A stretch of DNA of 64,000 nt, from positions 124,001 through 188,000 of the forward strand of contig NZ_ABCK01000006.1 in NCBI RefSeq assembly GCF_000170755.1, in the 5' to 3' direction. A program made the translations under genes and the position numbers. Below the pieces are notes generated by a model. The model was not told the origin of the DNA, made no database searches, and saw only the letters and a program-made list of their open reading frames with translations. Source of the DNA: Lentisphaera araneosa HTCC2155. GTDB taxonomy: Bacteria; Verrucomicrobiota; Lentisphaeria; Lentisphaerales; Lentisphaeraceae. Shown piece after piece: positions 32,577-41,884 of the stretch; position 1 is the first letter of the stretch; each line of letters opens with the position of its first letter.

Positions 32577-34946
32577 TTAATCCGCGATTTGGATTTTGAC
32601 TTCAGCCTTTTTACCTGCGGGAAAGGAGTAGCCTGTGTAAGCGGGAGGGGCAGTGTTAGTGGCTTTGCCTTTACTGCTTAGTTGAGCTTTGCCAGTAAGT
32701 TTTCCACCTTCTAGCCAAGGATTGATAGTGACATTTAATGGTGAGTTGGTGACTGTAATAGTCTTTTGTCCATTTGAGCCATTGAGTTGACGTTTATAGC
32801 TCACTTTGACCCATTGAGTTTTCTTATCTTTGCCAGCGCGGATGGGGATGCCGACTTCCATTGAACCCCAAGTTTTTGGCATGGTGTCTGTAATCGTCAA
32901 AGTATTATCGGGAAGGGAGTATTTAATGCCCGCAAGTCCCTCGAGAATGAGCAGGATTTTACCCGCGTTAAAATTGGAGTACTGATCGCCGAAGGGTTTG
33001 CCATCGCGATCGTATGCTTCGGGTGCGACGGGGCAGTCCCATTCTTTATGGTAGTTATAATTGAGCAAATGATTGAGGGTGAGTTGCCAAGCGGGATCAC
33101 CGAGGTGATGCACAAACATGCCAATGAGGGTGAAATAAGCGGTGTCAGGTGTGTAGCCAAATGTATGGTCGACCGAGCTGGCGAACTTCTTCATGCCGTA
33201 TTTGCTCATGGCTAAAGGGAAGAACTTGCCGAAGAAACCGTGATCCTTATTTGCCGCCCAATGATTGACCATTTTGATGGCGTAATCTCTAGGAAATTGC
33301 GGAAGTCGCATGGGCCAAAAACCCGTGGTCATTAGCATGCCATCGCGGGGAGCCATGAAGAAGTTTTTGTGACCGTTTTGTTGCCATTGGTGATCAAAGC
33401 TTCTGCGAATATTTTCTGCAGTGAGAATATCTTTGCCACCCTTATTTTTTAACCAGTGGTCTTTGTCTTTTTCATTGCCAGTGAGCTGAGCCATTTTTGC
33501 GAGGATCGCACGAACTTCAAAGTCATTCATGAAAAACTGTGGTATGCCTTCCCAGAACATTTCACGGAAGTAACCCTCGTAACACTTGCGCAAGAAATCG
33601 AGATCTTTGCTATGCTCATAAATTTGCCAAGCTCCAATGACGTGTTCCGAAACTTCGTGACCGTAGGCTCCCGAATGCCAAGTTGTGCCTTTATTATCGG
33701 CTAGGGCGATCATACCATTGGGGTACTTCTTGTACATTTTGTTTTTAAAGAGATGCTTCCAAGTGAGAACATTGCCGTAAGCAAAGCGTTCTTTGTCGGC
33801 CGTCCAAGCGCCCACCTTGATTTGGAACATGGCATCATAGCGGTGGATACCGAGGAAGTTATTCACTGCAGTTTGGGTATGGTTCTCCATTTCCCAGCCC
33901 TTCTGAACGTTGATATAATACATCAACTGCATGGACCAGAGGTAGTAATAGATGTCTTCTATGCGTTTATCTGAGCAGCGGAACCAAGGGATCTCCTGAG
34001 TTAGTTGAGTATTCATTTCCTTGGTTTTGGCAGCGAGTTCTTTTTTGGCATTTTTGAGGAGTTGTATGGCATTATTTATGGCGAGCTGCCTATCGTCGTG
34101 CATTGACCAAATGACTGAGACGCCCTTGCTGTCGCAAGAGATACTGAATTCATAGAGTTCTTGGCCTTTCTTGCCTTTGGAGAGCTTGAGACTTTTTGAA
34201 AAGTTTTTCGAAGCGGTCAAAACAGTGGACATGTCTTGATACATGATGGGAGCAGTCGTGTGCCCACCGAATTCTTGAGGGCGAGTTTCTGTGGTTCCAC
34301 CTTCTTTGATGATGATGGCGTTATGGGAGGAATCATAGTTGATTTTTGCAGTGCTCTTAAGGGATTTTTCTCCCCAGAAACTTTGACCATCAAAAACTAG
34401 CGTGATCGGTTTTGAAGAGGTGATGATAGAGCAGGCGGCATCATTGGCAGCAATAAATTTCTCTTCGCGGATTTTGACTCCAGCAACTTCATATTCACAG
34501 ATCATTTTGTCTGGGCGCCAGAACATTTTTGTGGGCACGGGGTATTGGTGTTTTGTACCATCGATGATGACGGAGCCGTAGAGCACTCGTGTATTCTTAT
34601 AAAATTCCCAGCCCCAATAATCATTGCCCTTGCCGGTATTTTGCGCCCCATTTTCTTTACTTTTGGCAAGGCCAAAGCCGCGACTACGTAGGTCGTGGTA
34701 GAAGGGGTGGGTGAGTCCAATAGTTTCTTGGAATTTAGGGATGTCAGCTTCCCAACTGGGGTGATGCCCCCCGACATAATAGCTTAGATTGCCAGCAAGA
34801 AAGCCCGATTTTTTATATTGGACATCATGCTCTAAGCGTTTACAGATATCCGCTTCGAGTGGGTTTTCTGCGCTCATCGCAAAAGATATACTAAAGAAAA
34901 AGCTTAAGATAAATAATTTGGCTGACTTAATTCTATTGAGACTCAT
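32577..34946 (-). CDS. Secreted six-hairpin (alpha/alpha toroid) glycoside hydrolase-like protein
   Basis: This 789-residue protein has a signal peptide (LFILSFFFSISFAMSA, cut before EN). The N-terminal beta-sandwich (about 30-290) precedes an (alpha/alpha)6-toroid-like region (about 310-680) with aromatic-rich segments (YYLWSMQLMYYINVQKGWEMENH, split YYLWSMQLMYY/INVQKGWEMENH; GFWPMRLPQFPRDYA; CPVAPEAYDRDGKPFGDQYSNF, split CPVAPEAYDRDG/KPFGDQYSNF). A C-terminal beta domain follows. This is the layout of GH63/GH37/GH78-like families; the exact family and substrate are unclear. It is likely periplasmic or cell-surface and acts on a polysaccharide. It is monocistronic; its stop abuts a dead prepilin fragment, and mosaic repeats lie upstream. 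Confidence 0.7.
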   Translation of the reverse strand: MSLNRIKSAKLFILSFFFSISFAMSAENPLEADICKRLEHDVQYKKSGFLAGNLSYYVGGHHPSWEADIPKFQETIGLTHPFYHDLRSRGFGLAKSKENGAQNTGKGNDYWGWEFYKNTRVLYGSVIIDGTKHQYPVPTKMFWRPDKMICEYEVAGVKIREEKFIAANDAACSIITSSKPITLVFDGQSFWGEKSLKSTAKINYDSSHNAIIIKEGGTTETRPQEFGGHTTAPIMYQDMSTVLTASKNFSKSLKLSKGKKGQELYEFSISCDSKGVSVIWSMHDDRQLAINNAIQLLKNAKKELAAKTKEMNTQLTQEIPWFRCSDKRIEDIYYYLWSMQLMYYINVQKGWEMENHTQTAVNNFLGIHRYDAMFQIKVGAWTADKERFAYGNVLTWKHLFKNKMYKKYPNGMIALADNKGTTWHSGAYGHEVSEHVIGAWQIYEHSKDLDFLRKCYEGYFREMFWEGIPQFFMNDFEVRAILAKMAQLTGNEKDKDHWLKNKGGKDILTAENIRRSFDHQWQQNGHKNFFMAPRDGMLMTTGFWPMRLPQFPRDYAIKMVNHWAANKDHGFFGKFFPLAMSKYGMKKFASSVDHTFGYTPDTAYFTLIGMFVHHLGDPAWQLTLNHLLNYNYHKEWDCPVAPEAYDRDGKPFGDQYSNFNAGKILLILEGLAGIKYSLPDNTLTITDTMPKTWGSMEVGIPIRAGKDKKTQWVKVSYKRQLNGSNGQKTITVTNSPLNVTINPWLEGGKLTGKAQLSSKGKATNTAPPAYTGYSFPAGKKAEVKIQIAD

Positions 34947-34984
34947 ATGTATTCCTATCCTGTTTCAGCGGGGCTGATTTACTT

Positions 34985-36400
34985 TTAGCGAGAGTGAATG
35001 ACTTTCCTATTCCGAGAAGAATATTGTATGGCTTTTCGGACTCGTAAATGGCCTAACACGACAAAGATGTTTCCTATTGCGACCAATGGGGGAAAAGAAG
35101 TTGTCAGATCGCTGCGCTTGCAGATCGTTCGCAAGCTCACTGCAGATCGGCCTCCGGCCTGCAGAAAAAAGCTGGGAGCCCCGCATTCCATGCGGAAGTT
35201 GAATCTACATTTCTATCGAAGTTGTCAGATCGCTTCGCTTGCAGATCGTTCGCAAGCTCACTGCAGATCGCTCATTTCATTCGCTGCAGAAAATTCCTGT
35301 AGGTCATAGTTATAATAGAAGATTCATCTTACTTTATTCTGTGAAAATCTGGGTAATCTGTGGATATTTTTTAAATCATGGGACCTCACGCAGAGCCGCG
35401 AAGTTCGCAGGGGAAATCAATAAATGTTTATAATTCCCTCGAAGAGGGGGGCATATTATTAGCCTGGGGTGACTGGAAGGAACCCCAGGAAAATGTTTCG
35501 TAAACAAAAACCATCCTCGATGAGGGCGAATGATTGGCCACCTTCGGCGACCAAACAGGTGAAAATATCGTGTTGTGCTGGGAGCTCCGCATTCCATGCG
35601 GAAGTTGAATCTACATTTCTATCGAAGTTGTCAGATCGCTTCGCTTTCAGATCGTTCGCAAGCTCACTGCAGATCGCTCATTTCATTCGCTGCAGAAAAT
35701 CCCTGTAGGTCATAGTTTATAAGAGAAGATTCATCTTAAATTACTTACTTTATTCTGTGAAAATCTGAGTAATCTGTGGAGGGTTTTTAATGATGGGACC
35801 TCACGCAGAGCCGCGAAGTTCGCAGGGGAAATCAATAAATGTTTATAATTCCCTCGAAGAGGGGGGCATATTATTAGCATGGGTGAACTGAAAGGAGATT
35901 CAGAGTTATTATTCTGTGAAAACCTGAGTAATCTGTGGATGATTATTTTTAATAATGAGACCTCACGCAGAGCCGCTGTGACGCAGAGCTCTTTTCTGTG
36001 TTGTTTAGTGTGTTCTGTGGTTTAAATATTTACCACGAAAGATCACAAAAAAGCACGAAAGTTAATGACCAAATATGTGGTTTTGAAATTCTTCTCGCTA
36101 AGTTTTTTGTTTGAGAGCTTAATAAGTAACTAGAGTTCAATGGGCATTTTTTAGCTTGATCCACAGATTTGACAGAACAACACAGAGGATTTAAAAAGGT
36201 AATCTCAAGTCTTTCTTCTGTGAAAATCTGAGTCATCTGTGGATACCCTATGCCGTACCTTTTGCACTCCGATACTCTTTTAGTACTTTTCTTCCTAGCA
36301 CTTCGTACTAGGCTGTGTTATGCCGTACCTCCGGTACTCCAAGAGCATAGTTAGGGCGCCGATCAAAAAAACACGCTTTAATCGGCGGTAAAAAGAGAAT
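34985..36400. repeat. Mosaic intergenic repeat cluster A
   Basis: These 1.4 kb contain no credible gene. A unit of about 300-400 bp occurs twice in direct order (about 35171-35462 and 35577-35882). Its modules are a GGGAGC-header palindrome (35171-35196, 35577-35602), CAGATCGTTCGCAAGCTCAC, TCTGTGAAAATCTGnGTAAT, ACCTCACGCAGAGCCGC and TTCCCTCGAAGAGGGG. Further copies of single modules run to 36240, including ACCACGAAAGATCAC, and two TGCCGTACC...GGTACTC-type palindromes follow. The same modules appear in clusters at 39990 and 44500. I recall similar motifs in the genomes of unrelated phyla, which could not be checked here. Confidence 0.8.
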
Positions 36401-36410
36401 TAACAATCAC

Positions 36411-39400
36411 TCATTCACCGAAGAAGACGAGTTCGCCATTTTTTTGCGAGAGCAGGATATTGCCGTGACTTACTGCCATGCCATCGAAAACTGGTACTGA
36501 GTTGAGTTCGAGCTTAGTCACATGACTGCCGGATTTTTTGTCCATGACCCAAAGGTGACCACCGCGTTCACCATTGAAAGCAGCTTCTTGTTCTTCAAGT
36601 TTAGCTTGGTTCTTTTCAGCAGTGAACTGACCGTAGAGCGAAGCTTCATCAAGGATGTCTGCAGGACCAGCTACAATGAGTTTGTCGTTGGCGATTGCGA
36701 TGGCACGTACCATGATTTCTGGCTCAATTTCACGCCAGTCATATTTGTAGAGAACCGATCTTGAATCATCAAACTTTAAGCTCGCTTTCCAATCGGCAAT
36801 ATTGGGGTTGTTAGCTCGGTAATTTTCGGTGCTTTTCTTATTGGCTGGGAGCTGATTCATTTTTGTACGATAATCAGAGTAGGCTTTTGAGGCTTTCTTC
36901 ACTTCAGGGGCTTTTTTGTCACCATATTTTCTGCGGGCTTCAATGGCAGTTTGTTTGAATTTTTCCAAAGTAGATGCCTGCTCTGGGCTCATTATTAAAG
37001 CGGGTTTTTCACCTCTGAATGCCCTCTCTTTTTCTTTGGAAAATTGGCCTTTTTTCGTGGCAAAAATTTGGTATTCGGTAACCGAGGATTGACGAATAAA
37101 AACGGGTTTGCGGCCAAAGCCATAAACAGTATCATCATCCATAGCTAGGATACGCCCAGAGGGTGCTAATTGCATAGGCTTCATCCAGCCACCCCAGCCG
37201 CCACCGGGGCCATTGCCATAAATCCAGTAAGTCCTATGAAACCAACTATCATCGAGGAAGCCCGAGAGTGAGAAGAGGTGAACGTCATCGCCACCCTGAT
37301 CACTTTGGTTATAAGTAAGACCTTTTTCACCGGGTTTAGCATTATTAGTTTCTGGCCACATGCGATTGCCATCGAGGTCAATTTTTTGTGAACCCATGAA
37401 TATTTTACCATTCTTGACTGAGAGAACATCGGGACGAGAAGTGGGGAGTTTGGAACCCTGTGAACGAAGTTGCATAGATTCACCAGTGATCGGATCGATG
37501 TCATTGAAGCGAACTTCGTTAATGACTTCGCCAGTCATGGGGTTGAGCACGTTCATCAAGAGACCACCATCAACAAAGAGGCTACGTCCTGCAACGGCAT
37601 AGAGTCGGTCTTGGTGGATGAGCACTGAGCCTACGAGTGGCCAGACTGACTCGACTTGTTCGTCGGCAATGAGTTGCTTGTTTTGCGGTGAGGCGCGATA
37701 ACGCCAAGCGAGTTCGCCATCACTAAGACGGAGGCAAGTGACCCAGCCATCGCTGGCGCCAAAGAGTACGCGACCGCGATAAATTGTGGGGGCGGAGTTG
37801 ACTTTAGCACCTGTGTTATAGCGCCATTTAACCTTGCCGATTTTTTGATCGATGGCAACAACTTGTTGAGCGTCGAGTAAAGAAACGAGTGCTAAGCCAT
37901 GAGCGGAAACGGGAGCTGAAATAGCACCCTCAAAAGCGACGCGCCATTTTTCTTGAATTGTACTAGGAATTGTACTCTTTGTAGCCGCAGTCCTTTCTAC
38001 GCTTTTGCGGTACATGGGCCAATCTTCATTGCTCGCTTGCAGTTCCTCGATTTGATCATACGCTGGACCTTTGAAGAAACGGTTTTCTTTAACAATAGCA
38101 GCGTAATCAACTCCTTCTTCAGCTGGAGCAAAGGCACCTAGGGTACGCAACTGACTTTCGGAATAACAGGCACAGGGATTTGGTGGTACATAAGTCACGC
38201 CATTAGCGGGCATCACGCCATAGAGGCAACCACCACGAACCCAGTGATTGAGGTTCCAAGTACCTTTTTCTGTGTCAATATACTCGGTTCCCGTAGCCGC
38301 CGGCATAATATATTTTTCTGTCGCCTTAGCGCGATAACAGCGTTGGTGAAACCAGTAATCCGGGTCGACATCGAGGGGAAATTCTTTTTCGATTTTACCT
38401 GTTTTGGGGTTAATGCCCTGATAAGTTCCGCCACCTTTACCAACTGCATAAGTGCCACCAGTCCAAAGTAATCCACGGATGGGGATGAGGTCCTCTGGGC
38501 TATGGTGTCCTGAATGCTGAGGTTTTTGAGTCCACATTGTTTTACCGGTTTTGGAATCAATGCCAAAGACCACAGCTGGTTTGCGACTCTCGCGAATTTG
38601 AATAATCACCATGTCCATGTAGTTCAGCATGGTCGGAGCATAACCCGCGCCAAGTTCACCCGCTTTAATAAGATCCTCGAGAACCAATTTGTCAGATTTC
38701 CAAATTAGCTTGCCATCCTTGCGACTAATGGCTTGGGCATTGGCTCCATCAAAGAAATAAATCTTATCTTTATCCATATTCATTGTCATGGCAATACAGG
38801 GAGCTTTGTAAACCCAGCTAGTTTTTCCCGTTTCAGGATTGATAGAGACTATAGTGCGTTCTTCGTTGGTCCAGGCAAAGCGTTGACGAGCATTACCCGC
38901 AGCAGCCCAAACGTGGCTCATATCGTGGGTGTAGCCTTCACGACGTTTAACATGATCACTCATGTGAACAATGAGTTGATCGTTATCTAAAATGATTTCA
39001 TCGACATTTTCGGTGCCTTCATAAGTCTTGAGGACTTTGCCCGTACGGCCATCGAGCTGTGAAACGGGAGCGAGGGCACCCAAGGTTACATAAACTTTGC
39101 CATCAACGGCCACTAATTTTCTTTGAATTTGTGTCGGCCCAGATTTGAGCGGCCACATGTGATTCATCCAAGAGGGAAGTTCTTTGCGCCAGAGTTCTTT
39201 ACCATTAAAGCCATCGCGGGCAATGAGTGTCCAGCGAGCGGGCAGGGCGACAGCAGAACGGGAACCCATGTCGACGATGTAATAAACAATACCGCCTTCC
39301 GAGACCATGGCATTGAAACTCACCATGTGTTCGTGGGAACGCGACCAACCCGGACCCGTCATCCATTGCAGGCGACGAGGAGGTCCAACTTTTGTATCTT

Positions 39401-39884
39401 TACTGACCACGGTATTAGCGGGATTGTAGAGGGCGTGGGTCCAGTCGTCGATATCACTAGGTACCGGTTTGACGATTTTCTGCCATTGCTCGCCTTTTTG
39501 GATATAGGCAATGCCACGGGGCGTGAGGGCGCGCATAATTTCATCTTGATCAATTTTTGCGCTTTCCGCACAAAGGATAATATTGGCAACGCTACTGATG
39601 ACGGGGATATCGCTACCATTATAAGTCTGTACAGAGAGCTGACCCTTAGTTTTCTGCTCCGCAACTTGCTCGCGACTCGGCTTTAAATCGGCGCCATCTT
39701 TAATCAAAATTTGGCCAATGAGTCGTGGACTACTGACAATGGATGCGAGTTGTTTGACTTCATCTTGTGGAGCTTTACCTACATAAAGTAACAGACCCCC
39801 ACTATCTTCTGGGATTTCAGGAAGTTGACCTGCCCAAGTCAATTGACTGAGCATGAGTAAAGGTAAGTATTTGCGTAAGTTCAT
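36411..39884 (-). CDS. Large secreted PQQ-like beta-propeller protein
   Basis: This 1157-residue protein has a signal peptide (YLPLLMLSQLTWA). It carries many PQQ-like/BamB-like propeller blades, seen as repeated DGKVYVT..., RTGKVLKTYEG, NPETGKTSWVYKAP, IDSKTGKTMWTQKP and KIGKVKWRYNTGAK motifs. Two propellers are likely (about 150-600 and 620-880), with a Lys-rich helical insertion (about 955-1040) before the last blades. Such proteins are common in PVC bacteria and are usually annotated as PQQ-binding-like proteins; whether PQQ is bound is unknown. It may be a periplasmic dehydrogenase or a scaffold. The gene is alone, with repeat clusters on both sides. Confidence 0.85.
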   Translation of the reverse strand: MNLRKYLPLLMLSQLTWAGQLPEIPEDSGGLLLYVGKAPQDEVKQLASIVSSPRLIGQILIKDGADLKPSREQVAEQKTKGQLSVQTYNGSDIPVISSVANIILCAESAKIDQDEIMRALTPRGIAYIQKGEQWQKIVKPVPSDIDDWTHALYNPANTVVSKDTKVGPPRRLQWMTGPGWSRSHEHMVSFNAMVSEGGIVYYIVDMGSRSAVALPARWTLIARDGFNGKELWRKELPSWMNHMWPLKSGPTQIQRKLVAVDGKVYVTLGALAPVSQLDGRTGKVLKTYEGTENVDEIILDNDQLIVHMSDHVKRREGYTHDMSHVWAAAGNARQRFAWTNEERTIVSINPETGKTSWVYKAPCIAMTMNMDKDKIYFFDGANAQAISRKDGKLIWKSDKLVLEDLIKAGELGAGYAPTMLNYMDMVIIQIRESRKPAVVFGIDSKTGKTMWTQKPQHSGHHSPEDLIPIRGLLWTGGTYAVGKGGGTYQGINPKTGKIEKEFPLDVDPDYWFHQRCYRAKATEKYIMPAATGTEYIDTEKGTWNLNHWVRGGCLYGVMPANGVTYVPPNPCACYSESQLRTLGAFAPAEEGVDYAAIVKENRFFKGPAYDQIEELQASNEDWPMYRKSVERTAATKSTIPSTIQEKWRVAFEGAISAPVSAHGLALVSLLDAQQVVAIDQKIGKVKWRYNTGAKVNSAPTIYRGRVLFGASDGWVTCLRLSDGELAWRYRASPQNKQLIADEQVESVWPLVGSVLIHQDRLYAVAGRSLFVDGGLLMNVLNPMTGEVINEVRFNDIDPITGESMQLRSQGSKLPTSRPDVLSVKNGKIFMGSQKIDLDGNRMWPETNNAKPGEKGLTYNQSDQGGDDVHLFSLSGFLDDSWFHRTYWIYGNGPGGGWGGWMKPMQLAPSGRILAMDDDTVYGFGRKPVFIRQSSVTEYQIFATKKGQFSKEKERAFRGEKPALIMSPEQASTLEKFKQTAIEARRKYGDKKAPEVKKASKAYSDYRTKMNQLPANKKSTENYRANNPNIADWKASLKFDDSRSVLYKYDWREIEPEIMVRAIAIANDKLIVAGPADILDEASLYGQFTAEKNQAKLEEQEAAFNGERGGHLWVMDKKSGSHVTKLELNSVPVFDGMAVSHGNILLSQKNGELVFFGE

Positions 39885-39989
39885 GGGGGCTCCTAATTGA
39901 TGATCTAATAAAAATGTTTAAAACGGCTTCTCAAAATAAATATTGAATTTAGAGGATGAATCGGCAAAGTTTTGAAGTTCTAACAGTTT

Positions 39990-40330
39990 TTGGGAAAAGT
40001 CGTCAGATCGTTACGCTTGCAGGGGAAAGTAAGTTGTCAGTTCGCTGCGCTTGCAGACCGTTCGCAAGCTCACTGCAGATCGCTCATTTCATTCGCTGCA
40101 GTTTAAAGCCGTGTTATGCTGGGAGCTCCGCATTCCATGCGGAAATTGAAATGGTGTCTCTCTCGAAGAGGGATGATGTCATTAGCCTAGAGTGACTGTA
40201 AGGAACCCCAGGAAAAAGTTTCGTAAAACAGCTTCCTCGAGGAGGGCGAATAATTGGAGGTTTTGGAAGTGAGCAGGGGTTTTGCAAGGGCATGGGGTTC
40301 ACATTATCGTGTGGAAAAGGATGCTACTGA
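39990..40330. repeat. Mosaic intergenic repeat cluster B
   Basis: These 340 bp repeat the modules of cluster A: GTTCGCAAGCTCACTGCAGA, the GGGAGCTCCGCAT-TCC-ATGCGG palindrome at 40119-40144, and AGTGACTG...GGAACCCCAGGAAAA. The rest of the divergent region 39885-40545 is AT-rich and must contain promoters for both flanking genes, but none is clear. Confidence 0.75.
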
Positions 40331-40545
40331 AGCTTGAATTACAAGCTGGTATGCAGTCCAGGTCTGTAGTTTCGTAGAGGGCAGTTATCGATAAATACAA
40401 GGTTGTATGCTTTATTGCTTGCCGTAACCTTTATAAAAGACTTAAAAGTATAAAATTGTATTTTTTATTGATTTGTGAGTAATGTTTTTTCAATCGTTTC
40501 GTATAAAGAGTGTAAAGGCATTGTGAATTTAAACTCGGAGCTCCC

Positions 40546-41883
40546 ATGAATAATATGAACCGCCGGCTGGCACTAAAGACTCTCTTGGGAGGTTTTGGGT
40601 CTGTCGCCCTTAATTCAAACTTATATTCACAATTTGCTACGCCAAGCAAGTTGAATCCTAGTTTTTCTGGTGGCCCTAAACGCGTTGTGTTCTTTCTCCA
40701 AAATCAAGGTTTTGAACCTAAAACCTGTATTCCAGTAGGTATGCAAAATAGTGGCTCTTTGGCTAATGCGACTTTGCCAGAACCCATTCAAGCCCTGCAG
40801 CCCTACCGTGAAAAAATTCATATTATTAATGGTCTTCACGGCAGACATGCTTCCCCTGCGCACAGCGCCTTCTTTGGGGCTTTAGGCGGCTACCGCGGAA
40901 GTGATGGCGTACCGCCAAGTGCTTCTACAGTTGATTATGAATTAAGTAAAACGCTTCCTCAAACTCTCTTGCCCCACCTCTGTATTGGTATGGATTCTTT
41001 GGACAACATGAAAGCTAAGCCGACTCTCGCGACCCTGTCCGCCAGTGGTGCGGGTCAGCCCATTTTCATGTATTCTGACCCTATGCAACTCTATAAACTT
41101 CTCTATGGTGGTTTAAGTACAGGTGAAGTTAGAACTCAGCATGAAGCGCAATCTCATATGCTTAGAAAAATCGAACAGTTTGCTGTAGATAAAAGCACTG
41201 GGCTCCCTCTTCATGACCAAGAACTTTATAGCCAATTTACAGGTGGTTTTGAGCAAATGAACGCGCTCAGAAAACGTTTGGACGGGGCATCTGGTGATCT
41301 TGCTAAATACGCTCCAAAGCTGGATCAGCGTTACAGCAATCCCGAGTTTGAAACAGATTGGCACGATGTACTTCTGGACCTTGGTATATCTGCATTAAAA
41401 TCTGGAATTACTAATACATTAACTATTGGTTCTGGCCGTGGTGAGATTTTTGGTTCCTGGAAGGGCTTGGGAGTAGAAAAGCAAGGCCACAATCTTGGTC
41501 ACATGCCGCAACATGAAAACCCCATTTGGATCAAAATTCGCCAATACAACTCCCGTATGCTTGTTAAGTTAATTGAAGAGTTGGAAAGTGTTCCCGAAGG
41601 TAGTGGGACAATGATGGACAATACACTCATCGTCTATACGAGTAACAACGCAGACAAACAGCACACCAATGGCGCAACTTGGCCTTTTATTTTGATTGGT
41701 GACTGTAATGGTGCTTTCAAAATGGGTCAGTTCACTCAGCTTGATGGAAAACGCCCCATTAATGCTCTTTACACAAGTATCCTAAACGCTGCTGGTCGCG
41801 ATATTGAACGTTTCAATATGTCCGAAAAAATGGCCAAGAAATACGATTCATCAACGGGTCCATTAAAAGAAGTGATGGCTTAA
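40546..41883 (+). CDS. DUF1552 secreted protein
   Basis: This 445-residue protein has a twin-arginine-like signal ([19 protein letters not shown]), then the DUF1552 domain covering the rest ([39 protein letters not shown], split [22 protein letters not shown]). The late block is [21 protein letters not shown]. The family is abundant in Planctomycetes and Lentisphaerota. It nearly always precedes a DUF1592-type cytochrome gene, as here, with a 1-nt gap. The pair is thought to form an oxidative periplasmic complex, but the reaction is not established. AGCTCCC before ATG is a weak ribosome-binding site. Confidence 0.9.
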   Translation: MNNMNRRLALKTLLGGFGSVALNSNLYSQFATPSKLNPSFSGGPKRVVFFLQNQGFEPKTCIPVGMQNSGSLANATLPEPIQALQPYREKIHIINGLHGRHASPAHSAFFGALGGYRGSDGVPPSASTVDYELSKTLPQTLLPHLCIGMDSLDNMKAKPTLATLSASGAGQPIFMYSDPMQLYKLLYGGLSTGEVRTQHEAQSHMLRKIEQFAVDKSTGLPLHDQELYSQFTGGFEQMNALRKRLDGASGDLAKYAPKLDQRYSNPEFETDWHDVLLDLGISALKSGITNTLTIGSGRGEIFGSWKGLGVEKQGHNLGHMPQHENPIWIKIRQYNSRMLVKLIEELESVPEGSGTMMDNTLIVYTSNNADKQHTNGATWPFILIGDCNGAFKMGQFTQLDGKRPINALYTSILNAAGRDIERFNMSEKMAKKYDSSTGPLKEVMA

Positions 41884-41884
41884 G

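Noticed and set aside
39123-39686. A 187-codon ORF antisense to the propeller gene
   Set aside because: Shadow of the propeller coding sequence; no signal, domain or start context.
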